From Sphagnum compactum (Eukaryota; Bryophyta; Sphagnopsida; Sphagnales): a stretch of DNA of 64,000 nt. Both the position numbers and the translations under genes were made by a program. Positions 48,306-60,100 of this stretch are shown here, one piece after another. The DNA is taken from NCBI GenBank assembly GCA_965153455.1, contig OZ234500.1:15747579-15811578 (forward strand), in the 5' to 3' direction. Numbering within the stretch: the first letter of the stretch is position 1; every line of letters starts with the position of its first letter. The notes beneath the pieces were generated by a model that ran no database searches, was not told the origin of the DNA, and worked only from the letters and a program-made list of their open reading frames with translations.

Positions 48306-48910
48306 AGGCATATGTTGTGTCCAATGGTCTTCATTTGTCAGGTAAGGGCAGTTTTTTTCAAAACAATTCAGGACTCTGAGCGCATCATGCTGTGTGTTTT
48401 TTGTTCAGACTTTGTAGTCATATTTGTCACAATGTCTGCACGCCAGAGCAGAATTGGTTTGCACTTCCCTTGGAGAGGATGCTCAAGAGATCATATAGTC
48501 AATTTGTGGAAACACAGCTAAGTGTCTTCTTGTCCCTGTGGTTGTCAGAAAATATTATCCAACATGGAGCCCCAATTTCCAGACACCTGGCACCTTTTGG
48601 GAGGTATGCAGTGCCCTTAACACCTGCTAAGTGGTCTTTGTTGTTTGCATGGTGTTATGCTAGATGTTTATTGATGTCTGTAGACCTGGGGCAAAATTTA
48701 TGGGCTGTAAGGTGTATACTTGTTCCTTGATCCTGGAATATTAGTTAGGAATTTTGATCCCGCAGGGAATTGATTACCTTGTGCAGTGGGAATGCAATTG
48801 TACAAGAGCGCAAAAAAAGACGCAGGTTGAAGAAGATTCATTCAAAGTTTAGTCGGCGAGCTGGTTGCAAGGTGATGAAAACGGCTACCTGAAACTGTTG
48901 GCCAGGCAAG
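48306..48910 (+). other. Possible 3' exons of the EDM2-like gene
   Basis: Acceptor-like sites (gtttcag at 48308, ttgttcag near 48407, tcccgcag near 48766) precede short open stretches such as LPLERMLKRSYSQFVETQ and GIDYLVQWECNC. The last runs to a TAG near 48850 and then reads open again (ASWLQGDENGYLKLLARQ). I could not assemble these into one frame with known homology. They may be genuine 3' exons, a decayed remnant or chance. Confidence 0.25.
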
Positions 48911-51310
48911 ACCTCCCTGTTCTCTACTAGGAGCTTGACCATACGTGTTGTGCATATGAACCCTGGCACCTTTGCAACTGTATCTTGGAAAGTAGATGGG
49001 AACCAATTGTAGCTGAACCACATCCAGGTTTCAGACATCTCAAAAGCTGCAGATTGGAGCCAGTTGTTAACTGAGACCACATTGTGTTCTGCCATCTTCT
49101 GAAAAGACTGAGGTTTCCTACAAATTAGTATACCTCAATTTTGGGCCCTAGCATAATGGAAGTGATGCCTTCCTAATCCTGGTCTGCTCAGACAGACTAC
49201 TTTTGTATATCCAGATATCTTCAAAGCTTTACTACATACCGTTCCTCTCATTCATGCTGTTTCACTTGAATTGTTATGCTTTATCATGGGAAGAATCCCA
49301 TAGTCACGCTTTGTGTTAAGCCCTCTGATCTGATCTGAAGGTGTTCTGAAACTCATTTGCTCGAATGCTTTGTTCTGGCTGGGGGTTTGGAGTACAGAAT
49401 GCTGTCCATGGGCAATTTTAGAATGAGGCTGATCCAATGCTGTAAGAAGTTTTTGAGGATCTAGTTGACGACAAACATATTTTGAAGACTGCTTCATTGA
49501 CTGCATGAGTTTTTTCCTACTTAATGCACAGGATTATGGAAACAATTATGGTTTGAGAATTACTCACATTTTTCAACATTTCACAGCTTGTCACTGCACA
49601 TCACAGCTACCTGTAAAGAGTCACATGTGTGCATCATCTGTACTTTGCAGCCTATGTGTGACTTGCATCAGAGAATCACTGGCGCTTGCTGCTTTTACAA
49701 TTTGACCATTTGCTACTCTTCAATGCAGAGGGTGCTCAAGTTTTGACCCTTTACACATCATAGTTTTTATTAGATGCAGGGATGTTGAAGGAACTACCTG
49801 TGTGTCCCTGCTGTTGATCAGCTGCCCCATGGTAGCATTGGTTCCAGGCTTTGCAAGTTGAACTTGCACCTGAAATGTTGTACAATTCCATTGTCTTGTG
49901 AGACTTTTTCTTGAGCTTTCAAGGCGTCTTAATTAGATGTCCTGCTGAAGTGGTGGTTCTAGTCGCATTCAAGTTTTGGATGGTTCTTTTCATGCTCTGG
50001 AGTTCTTCTCCATCTGTGCTTGCAGTCTTCATATGCAGGTGACCAGACTTGTTGCAATGGTGATATTGCTTAGGTACACCTTCATACCCAATGGAAAGCT
50101 TTTCTTTTTTCCTTCCTTGCCAAGGAAGTGGCAGTGAAGTAGAACCTCTTATCAAAGTTTGCCCCTTGTTAGCCTTGATTGTTGGCATTGGTCATTTTCT
50201 CAACCTCTATACTTTGAACTCATTGACCTGTCTCTCGCTGGGAGTTCTCCAATCACCGTGAGTACTTGTTCCCCCTGACAACTGTTTCTGAATCTCTGAA
50301 TCTGTTGCCGCTACTTATCAAAGATAGCTCAAATTTGTGTTGTGTCTTATCAAAACAAACTTGTTGGAGCAGACAATTATCATAGCTTGCTTCAAGCTTT
50401 TGGTACTGGATAGATTTGTTGAAAGGTGTCAGGAAGTTCTTTCAGGTTGTGGAATCACATTTCATGACATGGAAAGACTTTGGGTGTGGAAGGCAAACGG
50501 CTCATATCAAGCTTGTTCAAGGGTAGCACTGGAGGAGGAACTATGCAAGCTCAAGTTCAGGAATCCTCAGAACAATCAACCATGTGTAAGAACTGTGAAC
50601 ATACTTCATCTGAGCTCAAACCAATAAGTTCACTCCTTTTTGTTCACAGATTGCCCCAGAAATCATTGGCAGCAGTAACCTTGTGTGCTAGCTATCACAT
50701 GAAATCTACAGAACTGAAGCTTTCTCTCAGACTACAGTTTTGTCCCTCTGTAGCAATAAAAATTTGTAATGAGAAATTTGTAACCTGACAAATGCAACAG
50801 GGGGCAGGGGGTGGGGTCAGGAAATCACACAGAATCCAAGTTTGATTTTCTGTCACTGGAGATCACCTGGTCCCCCAACTGGATTTTACCACTCACATAA
50901 CCTTGTTTTACATCAAGAAGCAGATGATCATTTTGCAGAGATGTAGAGTAAATGTGGAGTTCCAATTCCAATGGGTGTGTGTGTTTTGTGTGTGCACACT
51001 TGTGTGTCTCTCTTTCAGCCTCGATAGAAAAGCAACCAGATGCAAAGAAGGTAAAACAGGTACTTTCTTTGCAGTCTTGTGCTCAACTGTTTCACAGCCA
51101 GAAATGAAATAATTACTCCACAAAACAATCTGCCACAATTTTGTGGTTTCCTGATACACCATTCACCCAACAGCTCAATTATTTTCAACAAATGCATTAA
51201 CTATCCTAGCTTGTTTTTGTGGTTGAAGAGCTCTGCTCCAGTGTATCATCCTGCAATTTGTGCATTTGAACAAGCTTTACTTGCTTGCACCATCACCATG
51301 TTTCTTTTCT
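48911..51310. other. Intergenic, no supported gene
   Basis: Mixed-composition DNA with short frames on both strands but no domain resemblance. It may include the 3' UTRs of the converging genes on either side. Confidence 0.45.
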
Positions 51311-51314
51311 ACCT

Positions 51315-51600
51315 TTACAAGATCAGTGACGAATTGTGGGATGATTCTGCAGTCATGCAAATGCTTGCTTGCTTGCTTGCTTGCTGAACTCAAAGGTCAG
51401 TGATGAATTGTGGGATGTTTCTGCAGTCATGCCAATGCTTGCTTTCTGAACTTGAAGGTTGGTGATTAATTGTGGGATGATGATTTTGCAGTTATGCAAA
51501 TGCTTGGTTGCTGAACTCACCTTTGTCAGGATGAATTGTGGGGTGACGATTTTGCAGTCGTGCAAATGCTTGCTTGCTGAACTCAATTCTTGTTGTAGAG
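51315..51600 (+). repeat. Tandem repeat, about 65-base unit, overlapping the kinase stop codon
   Basis: Four copies of 'gatgaattgtgggatga...ttgcagtcatgcaaatgcttgcttgctgaactca' start near 51330, 51400, 51465 and 51530. The leftmost has a GCTT expansion. The minus-strand kinase-like frame ends inside the array at 51492, so its last 30 residues (EFSKQAFARL and EFSNQAFA) are encoded by repeat units. Confidence 0.85.
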
Positions 51601-53207
51601 TGGGCAGCTGCGTCTTTGATGAGTTTCAACTCTTCCACCACATGTGTCATACTTGGACGCAATTTGGCATCCTTCTTCAGGCATCGTAGCAGCAAGCACA
51701 ATAGATTCTGCTGTGCTCCTTTATCCAAAGGAGTAGCAGTTGCACTCAATCGTGAGTCTATGATTGGGCATACTGTCCTCCTGCTCTCGTCTCTGAGGAG
51801 AAATGGTTTTGCCCACTTCACAAAAGTCTTCTCATCATGAAGGAAAGCAGCATCTTTGCTGTGTTTGCCTGTGAACAGCTCCAGCAACACCACCCCAAAG
51901 CTCCATACATTGCACTTGGCATATGCTCGACTGATCTTCATAGTCTACAACAACATCAAAAGAAGGTACAAGATGAGATTCATTTACAATGGAGGTGGGC
52001 ATTTACCAAAACCTGTGAATCTGTTCTAATCTACTGTCAGAAGAATTGCTAGGAACACACCATCATTGTTTCATGTAAGCATCAGTGAACAATTTGTTTG
52101 TTGCACAGATGTGTGTGTATGTATGTACATCACAACTTTTCCAGCAAATTAGAAATTTTAGTTTCCTAAAAAACCTATCTAGATCTGTTTGCAGCAATGG
52201 TACCTTTGTCAAGGATGATGATATGTCCTTGTCGGTGCGACAATTGCTTATTCCCAAACCATAGCCTGCAAGCTTTGCTTTGAAGTCTTTGTCCAGAAGT
52301 ATGCTTGATGCTTTGAAATCTCTGTACACAACCTGCACAGTGAAACATACAAGACTGAACTGAGCTCTACAACAATGAGTGAAAAGCTGCTTGCCAGCTG
52401 ATGATACTCAGGTTGACTGATTGACTGACTGACTGTGTGCTAAAGATGAATCGCTGATGCTGATGAATCTTTTGGGGGTTTTGTACAAATGCTGGCACAG
52501 ATCAGTTGCACTGGAGAGCCAAGGAGGAGGATTGTTTTGCACAAATGTGCATTTGTGAAGAGTTTTGTTGGAGAGGGAAGAGGAGATTGTTTGCAGACAA
52601 AATGTTGGCTGCACAGAGTTTTTGTTGGAGAGAGGGGTGAGGAGATTTGTTTTTACTGCTTGCAAGAGCCTTATTTGTTTGTGCACCTGCAAAGGAGCTC
52701 TGTCATGTATGTACAGCAAGCCACGCGCCGCTCCTAATGCAATCTTTATCCTTGTAGTCCAATCCAATAATTCTGTTTTGCTGCTCTGCTGCTGCTGCAT
52801 CAGGCCACTCCCAAACAAGTGGTCATGGAGACTGCCATTGGGTGACTGCTCAAACACCAAAAGTCGCTCCGCCCTCCAGGTTGTTGACAATTTCTCACTC
52901 AGCAGCTGCAGCTCTGAAGAAGCAGCTGCAGCATTCCTCGCAGACTCATGCACACAGTATCCTTTCAGCCTGCACAAATTCCTGTCTTGCAGCTGCGACA
53001 GCAATTGCACTTCTGATCTCCATTCCTCAAAGCCCTGCCATCAACAGAAGTCAACAGATCCGGGTTGGCACCAAAACCATACTCTCTATGGCGCTCTCTC
53101 TCTCTCCCTCTCTCTTTGTGGACCTCTGTGGGTGTGTGTGTGTGTGTCTCTGTCTCTCTGTGTTCTTTGTGGGTCTCTGTGGTTCTCTCTCTGTCTCTGT
53201 CTCTGTC

Positions 53208-53253
<46 letters not shown>

Positions 53254-54610
53254 GCTGTGCAGCCTCCATGTTGATTGCAGTGCTTACCTTGAGTCCATCA
53301 GCAGCAGACAATCTCACGACGGCAACATGAATCTGGCTGGCCTCAGGATCGACAGGCAAGCGTGAATCGGCTTGAATCCAAGCACCGTACACGGATCCCT
53401 GATCGTTCCTCTCGATGCAACGATCAGGGGAGAACTCAGCCGTCGCGGAGGCGAGTTCCTGGAAATCGAAAGCCTTGAGGCTCGGGCACAGCATCTGGGT
53501 GGCCACAGATGGAGATGGCAGAGGTTGCGGAAGCTGGTAGCTGGTCGCGTGCAAACCTGATCCTATGGGCATTACTCTCCCGCTCTGCATGCTCCAGGAT
53601 CTGATCCCATCGACTGCACTGCTCGTCGGCCGATGATGAGTCGGCAATGCTACAATCGACGCTGCATGACCCCGCGACGATGATTCAGTCGATCGGCAGC
53701 AGCCGCTGCTTGTCGACACGAAGGAGCAGCTCCCCGACAACTGACGCGACTTCGAGGCCGCGCTGCTGCTCCTGGTCGTCACCAAAGAAGCTTCTGCTGT
53801 AGTTGGTGCTCCTTTGATCACAGCTGCAGCTGGTAGCCGCAAGACCGGAACTTCCCCAGTAGGCGCATTCGGCAACGGAAGCGGCCGTGGTCGACCCCCA
53901 AAGCTTTCCGTCCTCCTCAAGCTCCCGTGCAATCTACGGCTCTTGTCGCTGCTGCACTGATGATCTGTGTCGTAGCCGCCCGCTGTTGCCCGTCTTGATC
54001 TCGAAGCTGCGATCGCTGCCTCCGCATCATCGTCGACGATGCTTGGCGGACTAATGCCGTAGTGCAACAGCACTCCGCTGTGGCTTGTTTTCATGAGCGG
54101 CGCGGAGAAATGGCGCTGATCGCTACTGCGTCCAGAACCAGCTTCAATCAGGCCGCCGTAGTAGCTGTTGTCGTTGTTATACTCCTCGCGGCCGAACTTG
54201 AGAGGCGCAGACAGCACGCGAGCCGGCTGATCTCTTCTTCCCAAACTGCTTCTTGCGTGATCACGGCTCCTGCTGGATCCTGCAGCAAGTTCTGATGATT
54301 CATGCAGAATATTGCTACTACTCATGGATATTCCTGTAACACTGCTCCTGGACGTCTTGTCGCAGCGATCATCACTGCAGCTCGAGGACCGATCCAGCTC
54401 CTGTGCCACGCTTTGGGGACTCGGCAGCATCACTGGCTTATTATCATACCAGTTGCTGCTCCTGCTACTGCTGCTGCAACTACCTGCGCTCAGAGTACTC
54501 ACGATCTTATTCGACACTCCTGCATGTCTCTTGGAAGCTGCAGCAGCAGCTGGTGCAGATTGATCTCGACGTCCTGATCTCAACACTCTTGGTTCAGTGA
54601 AGCAACCCAT
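51492..54610 (-). CDS. RLCK-VII-like receptor-like cytoplasmic pseudokinase
   Basis: Four exons: 54610-53288, 53034-52687, 52332-52204, 51944-51492; 2253 bases, 750 residues. The N-terminus MGCF suits N-myristoylation and palmitoylation, hence the plasma membrane. Residues to about 375 are Ser-rich and disordered. The kinase fold runs from AFDFQELASATAEFSPD through EWRSEVQLLSQL, LLVFEQSPNGSLHDHLF, VVYRDFKASSILLD and NVWSFGVVLLELFTGK to RPSMTHVVEELKLI. Key sites are lost. The glycine loop reads ERNDQGSVYG. The VAIK lysine is Val (VAVVRL, about 432). The Mg-binding Asn is Ser (KASSILL). DFG is GYG. The activation segment with APE is absent, and the F-helix Asp is Asn. YRD is kept. The open frame and clean splice sites suggest a functional pseudokinase, perhaps a signalling scaffold or decoy. 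Confidence 0.85.
53090..53260 (+). repeat. (CT/GT/CTGT)n compound microsatellite in intron 1
   Basis: Pyrimidine-rich simple repeats fill most of the intron between exons 1 and 2 of the pseudokinase gene. Reading through it gives Arg-Glu-Thr-Asp runs that extend the first exon artificially. Confidence 0.9.
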
Positions 54611-56234
54611 GAATTCATGCAGCTTCTAGTGCTAGATCCTGCTGTTGTTGTTGCTGCAGCAGCGCCTCTAGTTCTGGGTTCTGTCTCAAACTTACAGATT
54701 TAGCTTAAATACCCATTGATCATCTGTGCTGCAATACAAATCTCCATTCTGCAGTCCAGCGCAGGCTGCAGAGACTCAGCATCACAGGAGAATCTATCTT
54801 GATTCTAGCAGCAGTTCATACATATTAGAAATTCTCGACATATTCATTATACATGACAGACAGTTTGGAACTGCAGTACATTGCACAAAATATTTTCACA
54901 TCACCACTGCAAGCTGTTGTTGTTAGCTGCAAGCTAGTGAACATTTGAGAATAGTTTTTCCAAGAGAGCTCGGACTGAGTTTGTGGAACAGGAAAGAGTA
55001 TCTGGGTGATAATCATCATCATGGTTCAAGCATATCTTGCTCATTGCGTGAAGAAATCACCAACAAATATTTCCTCAGCTATGTCTACTCCAACTGTGTG
55101 CAGGTATATTCACAAGTCCCTGTTTTTCCCTTCAGATCTGGACATGAGCTCTGAAGTACAACTGGGTGCTCTATGTGAAACCATGCAGCTAGCTATATAT
55201 CCTGACATCACTGACAGTTGTGGAGAATTGTAGTACTTGTCAACATGCTGTTTGTTGTGGAGCTCTGAGATCATAATGACCTACATCCAATCTCCTCTCT
55301 AGTTCAGTAACATGTTTCATGATCATGGTGATCAATGAGTGCCCTGTGTGATCAGTACTAGTACTGATCTTTCCATGGGCAGATTGACAGCACTAGTGGA
55401 GGAACTTGCAGATCTATCCTCTCATGTATTGGATTCACAAGAGTGTGTGTACTAATCCATTTTGTGTATAAATCTTTGAACTCACTCATGGGACTTAGAA
55501 GGAGACATGAAATAGGGAGTTCATGATTTTGATCTCTAATTCAAGATGTCCAAGTTCTTTGCTTATTGAAAAAGTATGCAAACCAAACTTGAAGAAGACT
55601 TGAAGAAGATAAAGAAGAAGAAGAAGATGTTGAATCCATGAGCAGGAGGTACCTACTTTTGATCCATGTATTGAAATCAAAACATCAGATACTGCTGCAA
55701 GTAGACAAGCTTATAGTCTGATCAAATGATGGGTGCAAGCCAAATAAAATTCTATATATATAATAAGTAAATGGAATCATGAATGAACAGTAAAACACAA
55801 AGTGTGCTGTGCATGTATTTAGTTAATTCTCGAACTTTTTGAAAAGTTCAAAACTAACAATTGACCATTTGGAAGTAGAAAAAAATTGGAGCTAAACTTC
55901 GATGATTTGAGAACCACTAGATCGTTAAGTCATGTTGACAATCATCATTTAAATGTTAAGGATCCTTGTCACGGGACCTACTTGAGGAATTTGGAAAAAT
56001 AAAATAAAATAAAAATTCCTGACCAGGTTTGAAAAAGTCCAAAACCAAACATGCGGTTTAATCCAGAATTAACTAAATACATACATACAGTGATTATGTA
56101 TTTTTGAAATTTTACAAATTGAGACTTGTTATTGTTTGTGTCCCCCAATCAATATTCACAACCTGAAAAATTACTAAGTGTGACAAAATTGTATTTGGGT
56201 GTTTGTTGTTTGCTCCTAGATCATATATTATTCT
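54611..56234. other. Intergenic, upstream of the pseudokinase gene
   Basis: No gene seen. The first 200 bases contain GCTGCT-type simple repeats and likely the 5' UTR and promoter of the minus-strand gene. Confidence 0.55.
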
Positions 56235-56735
56235 AGTATTACAAAATGTGGGTCGAGTTCACTAGTTCATGTTCATTAGATCAATGGATTCATTGTATTC
56301 TCATTAGGTCTCATTCACTAGAACCAATAAATTCACTCAAAAAATTTCAGTGAAATCACTTAGCATACATGGACACCTTGTCATGTTCATTAGATCAATG
56401 GATTCATTGTATTCTCAATAGGTTTCATTTACTAGAACCAATGAATTCGCTCAAAATTTCAATGAAATCACTTAGCATACATGGACACCTTGTCATGTTC
56501 ATTAGATCAATGGATTCATTGTATTCTCATTAGGTCTCATTCACTAGAATCAATAAATTCACTCAAAAAATTTCAGTGAAATCACTTAGCATACATGGAC
56601 ACCTTGTCATGTTCATTAGATCAATGGATTCATTGTATTCTCATTAGGTCTCATTCATTGAAACCAATAAATTCACTCAAAATTTCAGTGAAATCACTTA
56701 GCGTACATGGACACCTTTTATTGTAATGTTCACAA
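56235..56735 (+). repeat. Dispersed element with about four tandem 113-base units
   Basis: Starts 'attacaaaatgtgggt' and ends 'ggacaccttttattgtaatg', the same outer ends as the element at 7.92-8.07 kb. Inside, the unit holding 'gttcattagatcaatggatt', 'tctcattaggtctcattcac' and 'tttcagtgaaatcacttagc' is repeated, with 'ggacacc' at 56371, 56483, 56597 and 56709, a period of 112-114. Units are very similar to each other. Confidence 0.92.
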
Positions 56736-57000
56736 AGGTCTGATAAGTAATATTACCTACACATGATGTAGATGATATATGTAAAGATATCATGCGGGAG
56801 TGAGGAAGGAAGAAATAGGAGTGAGGAAGAAGAATCATTTGCTTTTGCAGCTGAAGCAGTGCAGGCGCATCCGGGCTGATCGGACACACTACTAATATTA
56901 AAGCCTAGATGATCAGCACTACTAGGCAAGGCTACAACAACAACTACCCAGTGCTCATGTTGATCTCAGTAGCTTGCGGTGTAATTTTAGTTTAGAAAAT

Positions 57001-57116
57001 GGATCTTCTGCTTCTTCTTCTTCTTCTTCAATTGGGTAGTTTGACGATCTATTTTTATGGATCTTCTGCTTCTTCTTCTTCTTCTTCAATTGGGTAGTTT
57101 GACGATCTATTTTTGG
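57001..57116 (+). repeat. Perfect 58-base tandem duplication
   Basis: The segment 'ggatcttctgcttcttc' to 'gacgatctattttt' at 57001-57056 is repeated exactly at 57059-57114, with an AT spacer. The identity implies a very recent event. Confidence 0.95.
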
Positions 57117-60100
57117 ACGATCATCTAAGTCAGTGCATGCGTGCTAGCTAGCTAGCTTCTACCACCGTGCTACAGTCTACTACTCCAACTGTGATTATGA
57201 ACGGCTATCTGATCTAGTGCACGTTTTCTTGTGCACTTTCAAACAAAGTGGGTAGGCCATTGTATTGTTGCTCCCTTCTTTCACATCTATGAAGTGGTGA
57301 TAAGAGGTCAGAATAGACTTATAAACTATTGTAAGTATCTTTTCTTCAGGTTTGGCAGTAATTCAATTGTTTCTGGAAATGCTGAATTGCTCCAGAAATT
57401 ATTTGTTTGAAATGCAAAAACATTTAAAAAATCCCTATTACATAATCAGACCTTTCACCACAATTTCTATTTGCTTTCCTTTTGCAAAACTTGGTGAGAC
57501 ATTAGATAATGTAAACAACTCCCTTTTTATTGCTGTGTGTATTTTGAGGGATCTCCCCCCAGCACAAAAACCTTAGGGCATTGTTATGTTATGCCGAGGG
57601 AGCTCCCCCAATTTTATATGTTCCTATGTTCCCATGGAAATGAGAAAGAAGGGAGGAAATAAAAAAGAGAGTAAATTGTTTACGGAATGGGAGGTTCTTG
57701 TACTCGTGCATTCTCTTTATGGTTGGGGAACACTCTCAAGCTCACGCCCTTGAGTGCCCCTCCCTCAGGAGAACAAAGGAACGCATGAGTACTCCAAATT
57801 ACACCCAAAAAAACAAAGTTAGAGTATGTCTTTACGGGTTATAAGATGGCCTCCAATTACACAAGGAAATCTCTCGGAGTGCTTGCTTTAATGGACAACA
57901 CAACTTTCAAGGCACAACAAGTACAAGTGTGTTAGCCAATGTAAAAATTACTTTGTTTTTCTTTGTTTTCAAAACCATTTGTGAGTAGGAGCACTATGAG
58001 CCTTTTTTTCTAGAGAATAGGTGTGTCTTGTGGAGCTTAACTTAACCATGGGGTCAAGCAATTTTCATTAGGTGGGGTCCAAAGCCATATTGGTGGTGTG
58101 GTAGGACAAAAGTTTTATGAAGTGACAATTAGTCAAAATAGCAAATCTAAATTTGGTATTAGGGAAAAAATTAGGCAAGGTGATGGAGAGATGGCTTTTT
58201 AAATACCTAGAGGATTTCAAAATATAGGTAGTGTAAAGCCAAGTAAATTGACACATTTGAAGCCTACAAAGGAAGAAGGATCTAGTAAAATTAGCTTGTA
58301 AGACCTGATTCCCAACACATCAACAAGGTCATGAATGATGGATGACCCACCCATTCAATGTGTATACTTGGTCAAATTTGCTACCCACCAAGGTATTTTT
58401 AGCCCTTTTACTTAAAAGAGAGTGTAAGCAATATGTAGGTCTCTATTTTTGGCTTCAATTCACTAAATATATGATAATATGCTTTTTGGGGTGTGGGTTT
58501 AGTGCAGAAAACCCCTAAACCCTAGTAGGCCCAATAAAAAAAAATTTGATATTTTACAGCTTTTTTATATTTATTCACTAATTTTATGGAAAAGAGAAAC
58601 TAATGAATCTAGTGGAGAAATTTTCCAAAAGAAATAAAAAGGGAAAAAGGGGAAAAAAAATCAAAAATTCAAAAATTCTGTGTGCAAGCAAAATTGCCTT
58701 TGTCCCAGTTGCAAGGAAATCATTTTGTGGATGAAACTGGACAATGGGGGCAGCCAGCTTCATTGGTGGGTTATGGATGAATGGGTTGTGTGTATTGAGA
58801 GAGAAACAACTTTTTTTCATTGTATTCCCTAATCCCATAGAGACCTAGGGTGGGTTAACTATGTACTAACCACTAACCATCCACATGGATCTACCTACCT
58901 AGTAACCATTTAACTACCTTACCTACCTACCTACCTACCTCTTACATGGTACCCACTTAACTTACATTCCTTTACCTACTTACTTACTTAACCTTGATAC
59001 TTGATACTTTAACCACAATAGTGGGGAGGCCAAAGATGCCTGACAAACCAGAAGTGGGATAAATATAGGAAAGGAAAGTCACCAAAATCACATACTAACC
59101 GCCATCCTTGACCCCCTCCCTCATCCCCAACTAAGCTGCAATATAGTAAGTAGTATTGTTATTATCAGATGTGCAATTAGGGGACACTTAACTTGTGCTA
59201 AATTATGTATATGTTTATTATATATATTATGTAGGATTTGACTTTGAATTATGTTGTATATGGGGTAGTGTGATTTAGGGACTACACCAAAATTGGGTGG
59301 GAGTATTTTAGCTTATATTTAGCTTAGCCTAAAAAAATGCAATGCTCCTAAATTTTATCCCAATTTTAGACTTTAGACTCTTCTTGGGTGCTCTTACATC
59401 TTAGACTCTATTGTTTAGTGCCTAAAAACCTGGTCTGTGTAGAATGGGGGATTCAAGCATCAAGGTATGTACAACCCAAGTCTTCATCTAAATGAGCCTT
59501 CTTCTTGGATCCCTGAGATCTAGAGTTCAAATTTGGGTTGTGTCTATCTAACCCTTAAAAAACTTGTTAATTAAACAACTTAAATAAACAAGTTAATAAT
59601 TAAAATAAAAAATAATTAAAAAACTTGTTAATTAAATTCTTTTTGTCAAGATAGGGTTTCAAAATCTGGTGGACAACTTTTGGAATGGCTTGAAGAAGCC
59701 TTCCCCAACTAGACCCCAATTCATCCATTATTAGGTTAGGATGTTAGATGAAAATCACTATGGTTAATTTGCCCATCATCATCTTTGAGAAGGCAGCCTA
59801 TAAGCATCTGCCAAAAAAGCATGGCCGTTGATGTGGTCACATCGCCCCATTTGTATTTTGAGATCCTAAATGAGGTCTCAAGACCTCATCCTTTTCAAAA
59901 AAATTATTTTCTTTTGGGTTTGGGTTTGGGTTTGTATTTCTTTTCTTTTCATTTTGAGCCTTCTTTCATGACCTATGATGAAGTCGAAATGCAACAAAAA
60001 CCATCATTTCATGTAGGCCATGAAGGTATGAAAAAGCAAAAAAAATTGTGAAGATATGTGTTTTCTTTTCTTTGTTTTGTGCCTTTGGGGAGTCTTTGGG

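Noticed and set aside
48838-49095. Minus-strand 85-codon frame after the EDM2-like gene
   Set aside because: No domain, no splice partners and no neighbouring minus-strand exons; the opposite strand reads at least as well.
53051-53287. Arg/Glu/Thr-rich extension of pseudokinase exon 1
   Set aside because: It lies beyond the donor site at 53287 and is translation of the intron microsatellite.
52565-53365. 266-codon plus-strand frame
   Set aside because: It is antisense to exons and intron 1 of the pseudokinase gene and consists largely of microsatellite-encoded Leu-Ser runs.
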